This document shows, one piece after another, positions 9,331-15,912 of a stretch of 64,000 nucleotides of DNA. Position 1 is the stretch's first letter; the number at the start of each line of letters is the position of its first letter. The position numbers and the translations under genes are program-made. The notes under the pieces are model-generated. The model searched no databases, had not been told where the DNA came from, and saw only the letters and a program-made list of their open reading frames with translations. The DNA is from Lachnospiraceae bacterium. GTDB taxonomy: Bacteria; Bacillota; Clostridia; Lachnospirales; Lachnospiraceae. The DNA lies in contig JAAUZT010000011.1 of NCBI GenBank assembly GCA_014804485.1, positions 71,745 to 135,744 on the forward strand. The letters are read 5' to 3'.

Positions 9331-9952
9331 CTTCTTCTCCTCCTTCAATCTCTCTCATACGCTGTATCAGTGCGATAATCACTGCCATAATCACCGCTAT
9401 CGGTATGAAAATAAATACACCCAGCATCCAGAGCGGAATCGGGTCTGTTATATAGCCCCAAATAAAGACACAGATTAAAAACACCATAAAAATAATAAAT
9501 GTCCCTGCCGCAATGATGGAGCCAAATTTTTTTTGAATGATATCATTCTTATTCACATTGGTAAATCTCGTTCCTTCTTTCTCCATTGCCACCATCCTTT
9601 CCAAGTATTCATCAGGCATAAGAACGGGGTATTTACAATGATCTTCCAAAAGACTATGGCAGAGTCCGGAAGTTTCCTGCAAATTAATTTTCTCCCGTTC
9701 TAAAACGATCAACTGCCGTTGCAGCGCATCCTCAAGAAGCAGTTCGCCATGCTGAATCTTACGGATCTCTTCAATCGGAAGGGAAAGCTTTCTGAGAAGT
9801 TTGATTTTCTTTAACTCAGACACGTCTTCCTCCATATAGTCCCGATATCCGTTTTCAACATTTCTTCTGGGATTCAGAAGCCCTTGTTGTTCATAGAAGC
9901 GGATGTTCTTTTTGGTAATACCCACCTGCTGTTCAACTTCGTTGATCTTCAT
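9311..9952 (-). CDS. MerR-family regulator with C-terminal membrane segments
   Basis: The N-terminal 70 residues form a MerR DNA-binding domain (KINEVEQQVGITKKNIRFYE, then GYRDYMEEDV), followed by a helical linker (to about residue 130). In place of a soluble ligand domain there are two hydrophobic helices (IIAAGTFIIFMVFLICVFIW and LWMLGVFIFIPIAVIMAVII), so the protein is predicted to be anchored in the membrane. ATG 9952 has AAGGAAA upstream. It is the first gene of a merR-ybjQ unit whose promoter carries the operator at 9998-10014, so it probably controls itself. Confidence 0.88.
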   Translation of the reverse strand: MKINEVEQQVGITKKNIRFYEQQGLLNPRRNVENGYRDYMEEDVSELKKIKLLRKLSLPIEEIRKIQHGELLLEDALQRQLIVLEREKINLQETSGLCHSLLEDHCKYPVLMPDEYLERMVAMEKEGTRFTNVNKNDIIQKKFGSIIAAGTFIIFMVFLICVFIWGYITDPIPLWMLGVFIFIPIAVIMAVIIALIQRMREIEGGEEDAARKY

Positions 9953-9988
9953 GGTATGATTTCCTTTCTTACCCGTCCTGTTGCAATC

Positions 9989-10019
9989 AGAATAAGGCTT
10001 CCACAAGGTGGAAGGTCAA
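9989..10019 (-). promoter_or_regulatory. MerR-type promoter with 19-bp spacer and operator
   Basis: TTGACC (10014-10019) and TATTCT (9989-9994) are separated by 19 bp, the over-long spacer characteristic of MerR-controlled promoters. A perfect inverted repeat, CTTCCAC at 9998-10004 and GTGGAAG at 10008-10014, fills the spacer. This layout indicates activation by DNA distortion by the MerR protein encoded just downstream. Confidence 0.85.
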
Positions 10020-10047
10020 TAGTTTTTTGAAATTTTATCAATAATAT

Positions 10048-10092
10048 TATAGGGAACTCTTGCAAATATATTTTGCAAAAAAGTTCCCTATA
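10048..10092. repeat. Long perfect inverted repeat between traX-like and merR genes
   Basis: TATAGGGAACT (10048-10058) pairs perfectly with AGTTCCCTATA (10082-10092), and inside it TTGCAA pairs with TTGCAA around an AT-rich loop. The whole could fold as one hairpin on either strand. No long U-tract follows on the minus strand, so terminator function is uncertain; it may be a palindromic repeat element. Confidence 0.5.
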
Positions 10093-10157
10093 TTCCAACG
10101 ACCGAATGATTGCCCTTTGACTGAGCCTATAAAAAGCCCGAAACTGCGATACATTAT

Positions 10158-10922
10158 CTAAAAATTTGCTGTTCCGGTTGAATATCCGACACCCCATAAT
10201 ATAACGCGTATCATACCGCATATGAACAAATGAAGCGGATAATACACATAAAATAATTTGCCCATTCCCCTAAAAGTGCCGCGTTCCCCATTATAGAGTC
10301 GTAAAAGCGGAATAGTAAGGCAGGTTCCCAACTGGATGAGTGCATATATTTTATCGATAAACAGGAAATATACTATCGCATACATAACTACGCAAGCCAT
10401 CATATGCGTCATCTGTTTCTTAAAATTTCCCCTGTTCATGCCGATTGATAAAATCGCCATGGTAGCAATACAGCTCCAGTCGGAAGGAAAAGTAATGAGA
10501 CAGATGATGATAGCCGCCACGCTTTTCTGCCACGCTTTCCACTCAGCCTTGTCAAATATGTACAGTAATACCAGTCCCCATGCTAACGACCATACAACCC
10601 CTGTCTGATTAAATATTGTAGTCTGAAAAGGGATGAAAGGTATTCCAAAGCAGAAATTGTAAGCAAAATGAGATATAACTGCCAATATAAATAATCTCGC
10701 AGCATATTTCTTAATATTATGTGTGTGATAATACCCCTCGGCAATGAAAAACCACATAATAGGCGCTGTTATTCTGCCGATAATATGTAAAAGAATCACA
10801 TACCACTCTGTAGAGTAGCCCGGAAACAATGTCCATGTTAAGTGATCCAGCGTCATAGCCACAATCGCTATCAGTTTAAGCGTATTTGCGTTTAGTCCTT
10901 TTACTTTGTCTGTATATGCCAT
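10158..10922 (-). CDS. TraX-family integral membrane protein
   Basis: The 254-aa protein has about eight hydrophobic helices and the TraX-like features MAYTDKVKGLNANTLKLIAI, MTLDHL near the N-terminus and FYVYYPLHLFICGMIR near the C-terminus. TraX of F plasmid acetylates pilin, but chromosomal family members in Firmicutes are widespread with unknown roles, probably as membrane acyltransferase-like proteins. ATG 10922 has AGAGGA 7 nt upstream, and it begins 19 nt after the TIGR03936-type gene. No conjugation genes are nearby, so the name should not be read as a transfer function. Confidence 0.82.
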   Translation of the reverse strand: MAYTDKVKGLNANTLKLIAIVAMTLDHLTWTLFPGYSTEWYVILLHIIGRITAPIMWFFIAEGYYHTHNIKKYAARLFILAVISHFAYNFCFGIPFIPFQTTIFNQTGVVWSLAWGLVLLYIFDKAEWKAWQKSVAAIIICLITFPSDWSCIATMAILSIGMNRGNFKKQMTHMMACVVMYAIVYFLFIDKIYALIQLGTCLTIPLLRLYNGERGTFRGMGKLFYVYYPLHLFICGMIRVILWGVGYSTGTANF

Positions 10923-10941
10923 GTTCAGTCCTCTTTGTTTC

Positions 10942-11640
10942 TTACCCCACATCTGCAAGCGGGATAAATCTGTGGTCGTCTCCATCTTTCGCAGTATCAG
11001 TGTAAGTCTCCAGTCTGGTCACCTGATAAGCTGACGGGGAAATTTCTACACCCGCAAACTGACACAGTTTTTCAAATACCATCGTAGGCTTAATGTTTCC
11101 GCTGCTGCTTGCATTGACAAGCATGTGAATCGTTCCGTTCTGTCCCGCTCCGAGTTCATAGATGCCTTGTTTTAAATCCAATTCAACAACACTTTTCTTC
11201 GTTTCTTTCATATAAGGGATGGTAACCTGACTGCAGAAATCCTGTATTTTACCTTCCAGATCATCAATCGGAAAACTGCCCTCTTTCATCCGCAGGCTGT
11301 AAGAAGCCGCTGCAACGCTGGACATGGCATTTTTCGCGTGCTCCGGCAATATAGTTACAGAAAGCACTTCCACGCCTTCCACCATGACCTGATTCAGTGC
11401 ATCTTTCATATCCTCCGTAGAAGTCATGGAGAGCACTTCAATATCCATATATTCCCCACGGCTCTCAATCCCTACGCCCAAAGGCGCCGCAAAGGACATG
11501 ATTTGGTGGGGGCTAAAGCCTTCCGAATACTTAACGTCAATTTCTGCCCGCCTAATCGCTTTCTGGAAAAAACGCATCATGTCCAGATGTCCTATAAACT
11601 TCATTGTGCCGTATTTAGCAAACTTGATTCTGATTTTCAT
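10942..11640 (-). CDS. TIGR03936/DUF2344 radical-SAM-associated protein
   Basis: The 232-aa protein starts MKIRIKFAKYGTMKFIGHLD and has RAEIDVKYSEGFSPHQIMSF, the conserved beginning of DUF2344 proteins, which in many clostridia are fused to or directly follow a TIGR03960 radical SAM protein. No catalytic motif is known. ATG 11640 has GGAGG 6 nt upstream; a TTG two codons earlier is unlikely. Here three small accessory genes separate it from its usual partner (12663-14531). The constant link to RNase E/G and ribosomal genes suggests a role in RNA or ribosome modification; this is inference. Confidence 0.88.
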   Translation of the reverse strand: MKIRIKFAKYGTMKFIGHLDMMRFFQKAIRRAEIDVKYSEGFSPHQIMSFAAPLGVGIESRGEYMDIEVLSMTSTEDMKDALNQVMVEGVEVLSVTILPEHAKNAMSSVAAASYSLRMKEGSFPIDDLEGKIQDFCSQVTIPYMKETKKSVVELDLKQGIYELGAGQNGTIHMLVNASSSGNIKPTMVFEKLCQFAGVEISPSAYQVTRLETYTDTAKDGDDHRFIPLADVG

Positions 11641-11727
11641 TAACAACCTCCGTTTTCATTAGAGTTCTGAACATAAATCAAAGGCTTCTCAGCATCTTTA
11701 AATATGCTTGAATTGAAAATGTATGTT

Positions 11728-11940
11728 TTACGCCATTTTTTCATATTCATCATGCAAATCTTTTGCAAGGTACTCATCGCTCATACAGTGCATATCCGAT
11801 ACTCCGTTTTTAACAAGTTGATATAAATCAGAGTGATAGAAAAATGTAAGCGCCTCGTCAAACGATATGCCTGTTATCCCGGCAAACAAACTGACCACGC
11901 GGGCATATTTCATTTGCAATAAAATCGGATTCGCATTCAT
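11728..11940 (-). CDS. Small DUF3791-type partner protein (distal copy)
   Basis: The 70-aa helical protein includes MKYARVVSLFAG, FDEALTFFYHSDLYQLV and SDMHCMSDEYLAKDL. I recognise this pattern as a small protein that repeatedly accompanies DUF3990 genes in clostridia; assignment to DUF3791 or a sister family is tentative. Its start codon overlaps the end of the DUF3990 gene by 4 nt (ATGA), so the two are cotranslated. No membrane segment or signal peptide is present. It could be an antitoxin or accessory subunit of the ADP-ribosyltransferase-like neighbour. Confidence 0.75.
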   Translation of the reverse strand: MNANPILLQMKYARVVSLFAGITGISFDEALTFFYHSDLYQLVKNGVSDMHCMSDEYLAKDLHDEYEKMA

Positions 11941-12410
11941 GCAGGCTCTCTCCTCTCATACTTTAGATATTGGTCAATTACATCTTGTGAGCGGAATACT
12001 ATCTGAAAATTAGGTTTCTCATAGCGCAGCCGCTTGATAGCTTCTGTCATGTCAATCAGACCGTCATAAAACAGTTCAACAGTATTAAATACTTTATCAT
12101 TCGCCACGCCGCCCATAACAATCTCATAATCTGTGTCATCTTCACCGCGCCGGCATTTGAGAACAAACTCTAACCATTCTTCCGAATAACTGCCAAATTT
12201 CCTCACTTTACATTCATTTATAGCACTATCATCCAATGTGTAAACAGAAACAACTGCTGATTCCCCTTTATCTTTAAACTTTTTACACCATTTTTGTGCC
12301 TGATCCAAAAGCGGCGTTGTGTAAAAGCCACGCCCAAAATCTACATTGGTTCTGGAATGTATAATGTCCGGATTTACGACTTCCGTATATGAACCATGAT
12401 ATAGAATCAT
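11937..12410 (-). CDS. DUF3990 protein, predicted ADP-ribosyltransferase fold
   Basis: The 158-aa protein starts MILYHGSYTEVV and has DFGRGFYTT at residues 24-32, then WCKKF and DYEIVMGGVANDK at about 94-106. The YHGS His near the N-terminus and the GxGFYTT Tyr resemble the first two positions of ADP-ribosyltransferase active sites; Glu96 is a possible third. DUF3990 is a domain of unknown function that I believe falls in the ADP-ribosyltransferase clan. ATG 12410 has AGAGGA 9 nt upstream. It overlaps both small neighbours by 4 nt, giving a compact three-gene unit. Activity and target are unknown; a toxin-like role is possible. Confidence 0.8.
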   Translation of the reverse strand: MILYHGSYTEVVNPDIIHSRTNVDFGRGFYTTPLLDQAQKWCKKFKDKGESAVVSVYTLDDSAINECKVRKFGSYSEEWLEFVLKCRRGEDDTDYEIVMGGVANDKVFNTVELFYDGLIDMTEAIKRLRYEKPNFQIVFRSQDVIDQYLKYERREPA

Positions 12411-12640
12411 ATCGTTATTCCTCTCTTTTTCATAAGTTCCAAAATATCTTCTACGATATATTCCTTGCCCTGCGTATGCAGGATATCGTAGCATGGCACG
12501 ATATAACTGTATAAAATGTCACTTTTTACCGTCAATGCATCATAAATCTTCTCCGCCGCAACATTCAAATGTATTGCTATATTTTCCACACAAAAAATAG
12601 CAAATTCCAGCTCTTTTTCATTTTGAATGACATCTGCCAT
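12407..12640 (-). CDS. DUF3791 family small protein (proximal copy)
   Basis: The 77-aa protein, MADVIQNEKELEFAIFCVEN..., ends with YSYIVPCYDILHTQGKEYIV followed by DDILELMKKRG-like residues, the DUF3791 pattern. AGGAG lies 10 nt upstream of ATG 12640. It starts 22 nt after the radical SAM gene and overlaps the DUF3990 start by 4 nt. Its function is not known; constant linkage to DUF3990 suggests a partner or neutralising protein. Confidence 0.82.
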   Translation of the reverse strand: MADVIQNEKELEFAIFCVENIAIHLNVAAEKIYDALTVKSDILYSYIVPCYDILHTQGKEYIVEDILELMKKRGITI

Positions 12641-12662
12641 AATAAAGATTCTCCTATTTTAC

Positions 12663-14531
12663 TCACATTCTCTCATAACAGATTCCGCCGCCGAAACGGT
12701 TTGCTCCGCATCCCTGACACTGCACCTTACAGTTGGGGGACACTGTCTGCGCCTGCGCTTTTTTCCACTCTCTTAAAAGAAATTCCCTTGTTACGCCGCA
12801 GTCCAGGAAATCCCACGGGAAAATCTCATCATCTGCCCTCTCCCTCGTGGTATAGAATCCGATATCCAGCCCACAGTCTTCAAAGCTTTTCATCCATACG
12901 TCATTATGGAAATACTCGCTCCAAGAGTCAAACAGACAGCCATTCTTATAAGCCTCCATAATCACCTGCGCGATTTTGCGGTCACCTCTGGCAAACACAC
13001 CCTCCAGTACACTCACGTCCGCCTCATGCCAGTTATATTTGATGCTCTTCTGATTGAGCTGCTCCATAATACCCCGCTTCGTCTGATAAGCCTTCTCGAC
13101 AAAGTCCTCCTTCGTGCACATAGATGCCCACTGAAAGGGTGTAAAGGGCTTCGGAATGAAAAAGGAAGTGCTGGTGACGATCTGCACTTTGCCGTTGACA
13201 CGCTTGTCCTTCGGAACGGTATCAAAAAAAGTCGCCGCAATCTTATTGGAAAGATCGCCGATGCCCCGGATATCTTCCTCTGTCTCTGTGGGAAGTCCCA
13301 GCATGAAATAGAGTTTTACCCTGGTCCATCCGCCCTGAAAGGCAAGTGCCGCGCCTTTTAAGATCACTTCCTCCGTCAATCCCTTATTGATTACGTCACG
13401 CAGTCTCTGACTGCCCGCTTCCGGCGCGAAGGTAAGGCTGCTCTTCTTGACATCCTGTACCTTGCTCATCACATCCAGAGAAAAGGCATCAATACGCAGA
13501 GACGGAAGGGAGATATTCGTATGTCTCTGACCGCAGTCTTCAATCAGGAAATCCAAAAGTTCATCCAGATGGGAATAATCGCTGGAACTTAAAGAACTTA
13601 AGGAAATCTCTTCATATCCTGTATTTTTAAGCATTTCCACAGCATATTCCTTAAGTTTGTCCACATTTCGCTCCCGCACGGGACGATATAACTGTCCAGC
13701 CTGACAGAACCGGCAGCCGCGGATGCAGCCCCTTTGAATCTCCAATACTACCCGGTCCTGTGTCACCTTAATAAAAGGAACTACCGGCTTTAGCGGATAA
13801 TGCGTATTTGTCACATCCATCACGATCTCTTTTAAGATAGTATCGGGAATATCATCATACTGCTTACGCCTTCCCTGTATCGTACCGTCCTCGTTATAAA
13901 GCTCCTCATAGAACTGCGGCACATATATGCCGGGAATCTTTGCGGCGCCGCGTAAGAAATCCTGTCTTGACCCGCCATTATCCCTATTTTCAATATACCA
14001 GTTAAATAATCTGCGGTACTGTGTCTCACCTTCACCGATATAGAACAGATCAAAAAATTCTGCAATCGGCTCCGGATTATAGGTGCACGGACCGCCGCCG
14101 ATCACGATAGGCATATCCTCGCCCCGGTCTTTAGCATATAGTGGAATCTGTGCAAGATCCAGTACCTGCAGAATATTGGTATAGCACATTTCATACTGAA
14201 TGGTTATCCCGAGAAAATCCATATTTTTGACCGGTTCCTGCGACTCTAAGCCAAAAAGCGGAATATTCTTATCCCGCATAATCTTATCCAGATCAACCCA
14301 CGGAGAATAGACACGCTCACACCACACGTCCTCCCACTCGTTCAGCATACTATATATAATCTGGATGCCCAGATGAGACATACCGATCTCGTATACATCC
14401 GGAAAACACATGGCAAACCGTATTGCCACCTGTGATTTATCCTTTACGACAGAGTTCACCTCATTGCCGATATAACGCGCAGGCTTCTCCACCTGCATTA
14501 AAATGTCGTCACTTAAAGCCAGTTTTCTCAT
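12663..14531 (-). CDS. TIGR03960-family B12-binding-type radical SAM protein
   Basis: The 622-aa protein has an N-terminal B12-binding-like region (residues about 20-200, with GIQIIYSMLNEWEDVWCERV and IVIGGGPCTYNPEPIA) and a radical SAM core with RGCIRGCRFCQAGQLYRP, the CxxxCxxC cluster motif. The C-terminus has several Cys (KVQCQGCGANRFGGGICYER). The substrate is unknown. It heads the cluster that continues to TIGR03936, RNase E/G, L21 and L27 in relatives. The start ATG 14531 has AAGGAA upstream. The 5' side is bordered by a tandem hairpin repeat. Confidence 0.92.
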   Translation of the reverse strand: MRKLALSDDILMQVEKPARYIGNEVNSVVKDKSQVAIRFAMCFPDVYEIGMSHLGIQIIYSMLNEWEDVWCERVYSPWVDLDKIMRDKNIPLFGLESQEPVKNMDFLGITIQYEMCYTNILQVLDLAQIPLYAKDRGEDMPIVIGGGPCTYNPEPIAEFFDLFYIGEGETQYRRLFNWYIENRDNGGSRQDFLRGAAKIPGIYVPQFYEELYNEDGTIQGRRKQYDDIPDTILKEIVMDVTNTHYPLKPVVPFIKVTQDRVVLEIQRGCIRGCRFCQAGQLYRPVRERNVDKLKEYAVEMLKNTGYEEISLSSLSSSDYSHLDELLDFLIEDCGQRHTNISLPSLRIDAFSLDVMSKVQDVKKSSLTFAPEAGSQRLRDVINKGLTEEVILKGAALAFQGGWTRVKLYFMLGLPTETEEDIRGIGDLSNKIAATFFDTVPKDKRVNGKVQIVTSTSFFIPKPFTPFQWASMCTKEDFVEKAYQTKRGIMEQLNQKSIKYNWHEADVSVLEGVFARGDRKIAQVIMEAYKNGCLFDSWSEYFHNDVWMKSFEDCGLDIGFYTTRERADDEIFPWDFLDCGVTREFLLREWKKAQAQTVSPNCKVQCQGCGANRFGGGICYERM

Positions 14532-14565
14532 AAATTACTGTTCCTTATTTTCCTTAAACTTTCAA

Positions 14566-14846
14566 ATATGTTGCTGGGAAGAATGCATGCTTTTAGCATT
14601 CTTCCAGACAAGAAAGGCTTGCTTGCAAGCCGTAGAATTTCTTATATGTTGCTGGGAAGAATGCATGTTTTTAGCATTCTTCCAGACAAGAAAGGCTTGC
14701 TTGCAAGCCGTAGAATTTCTTATATGGCGCTGGGAAGAATGCATGTTTTTAGCATTCTTCCAGACAAGAAAGGCTTGCTTGCAAGCCGTAGAATTTCTTA
14801 GCCGGCGTTCTATGACGGCTTAGAAATTCTTCTTGTCTTAGTATAT
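14566..14846. repeat. Triplicated 78-bp two-hairpin repeat element
   Basis: Three near-identical 78-bp copies begin at 14566, 14644 and 14722. Each contains a 10-bp perfect stem (GGAAGAATGC with GCATTCTTCC) and a second stem (GGCTTG with CAAGCC). The last copy runs into a long imperfect stem (AGAATTTCTTAGCCG with CGGCTTAGAAATTCT), and AGACAAGAA near 14763 is closed by TTCTTGTCT at 14831-14839. Short open frames on both strands here are by-products of the repeat. A diverged copy is at 57456-57546. It fills the whole 323-bp gap upstream of the radical SAM gene. Confidence 0.85.
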
Positions 14847-14854
14847 AGGATATA

Positions 14855-15268
14855 TCACTCAAAATCAAGCAACGACGCCAGCCCATCCATGGTACTATTC
14901 CCCTCCCCGTCATATAAATGAAAGGTATCCGCCATAATCATTTCATGAATATCATTAGTCGAATAGCTGCCGATTTTGTCATCACCCGTATCACACAAAA
15001 GAAAACCGACAAACAAGAGAATCGCAAGAATCATGCGATATTTAAATGTTCCCATGGAAAAACCCGGAATAATACCGTCCTCCGTCGGGCGATTCTCATA
15101 ATCATAATCTCCCGACACTAGTTTCCCTCTGTCATACAAGGGTGGCTGCGTGTCCGTACCGTACAAAATATGTTCTCTCTGTCTGATTTTTATACGATTT
15201 CCATGATTTTCCTCTCTTATGTACTGTGCCAGAGCCATTTTCTTTTCTAAAGGAATTTTATGTTCCAT
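14855..15268 (-). CDS. Small membrane protein of unknown function
   Basis: The 137-aa protein starts MEHKIPLEKKMALAQYIREE, continues with a basic segment (NRIKIRQREHILYG), and has one predicted transmembrane helix (FKYRMILAILLFVGFLLCD) near residues 85-103, followed by an acidic C-terminal tail. The style matches a conserved family of lachnospiral proteins, but I know of no function. The start is uncertain: ATG 15268 fits the family beginning, while an ATG at 15319 would add 17 residues, and neither has a strong ribosome binding site. The hairpin repeat follows its stop codon and may terminate its transcript. Confidence 0.65.
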   Translation of the reverse strand: MEHKIPLEKKMALAQYIREENHGNRIKIRQREHILYGTDTQPPLYDRGKLVSGDYDYENRPTEDGIIPGFSMGTFKYRMILAILLFVGFLLCDTGDDKIGSYSTNDIHEMIMADTFHLYDGEGNSTMDGLASLLDFE

Positions 15269-15378
15269 ATTTATACTGCCTATCCCATATATCTGTTGCT
15301 CTATTTTATGTTTTGTCATCCAAAAAAAGAACGAGTCCGGTTGTACAGCGTTCTAGGTGACACGCAAAAGCAAAAAAT

Positions 15379-15615
15379 ATGAAGAAACAATTGTTATTCA
15401 CTTTTCCGAACAAACTGCAAAGAAAACCAATAACAAATAAGTCACTTCAGCATCGCAAAATCATACAGATAAGAAATTATATCGCGCACGTTATTTTATT
15501 TGCTTCACATTTTATTTTTAAACAAATCAATATAATTTACGCAGGAAATCCTGCAAAGTGCATTTTTAAGATGAAAAATTATTCCAAATATGAAAGTTTT
15601 ATGAATTTTAGCTAA
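15379..15615 (+). pseudogene. Possible remnant of a hexapeptide-repeat acyltransferase
   Basis: A plus-strand frame of 78 codons ends with NIIYAGNPAKCIFKMKNYSK. This closely resembles the C-terminus of left-handed beta-helix acyltransferases (IYAGNPAKxIKK). The upstream residues do not show intact hexapeptide repeats and there is no ribosome binding site before the first ATG, so this looks like the decayed 3' end of a lost gene. The AT-rich context, unlike its neighbours, is consistent with foreign or degenerating DNA. It may also be a chance resemblance. Confidence 0.3.
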
Positions 15616-15810
15616 AATATCTCAGTTGCGACACTGTAAAAATCAAAAAGTAATCCCTATGCATTTTAGCTTGCATTCATAGTACGGTTTAATAAAAAAA
15701 TTATTTATAGATTTTTATGATATGTTTTTTTGACAATTCACATTATAACAATATTGTCGTTAAATCATTTGCGTCAAATCTAATTTGATGTGAAATTACA
15801 ACAAATTTTT
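15616..15810. other. AT-rich intergenic stretch with no recognised gene
   Basis: This stretch, between the possible acyltransferase remnant and the his-operon terminator, is strongly AT-rich with long A and T runs. A plus-strand TTGACA at about 15731 is followed 16 bp later by TATTGT, but no gene lies downstream in that direction. I see no coding potential or repeat here. Confidence 0.5.
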
Positions 15811-15869
15811 AAGAAAAATAAAAATAACAATAGTTACCATAAAATGGATAATTGATAACTGTTGTTATT
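15811..15869 (-). terminator. Terminator of the histidine operon
   Basis: On the minus strand AATAACAACAGTTA (complement of 15856-15869) pairs with TAACTATTGTTATT (complement of 15823-15836) with one mismatch; the stem is followed by TTTATTTTTCTT. It lies about 45 nt past the stop of the last his gene. The stem is AT-rich, so strength is uncertain. Confidence 0.6.
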
Positions 15870-15912
15870 TCGATTTACATATCTTTGTTGTCAAAGTAAT
15901 GTATTTATGACT

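Noticed and set aside
9949..10221. 90-codon minus-strand frame between TraX-like and merR genes
   Set aside because: It overlaps the end of the TraX-like gene, the palindrome at 10048-10092 and the MerR promoter, and the peptide resembles no family.
10158..10922. Conjugative element suggested by the TraX name
   Set aside because: No relaxase, coupling protein, integrase or other transfer gene is nearby; TraX-family membrane proteins are common on clostridial chromosomes.
14566..14799. Possible CRISPR array
   Set aside because: The copies are directly contiguous 78-bp repeats with no variable spacers.
14503..14823. Open frames on both strands across the repeat block, encoding internally repeated peptides
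   Set aside because: They arise because the 78-bp repeat length is a multiple of three; there is no ribosome binding site and the DNA is explained by hairpins.
15731..15760. Plus-strand promoter TTGACA with TATTGT in the AT-rich gap
   Set aside because: No plus-strand gene lies downstream, and chance matches are frequent in such AT-rich DNA.
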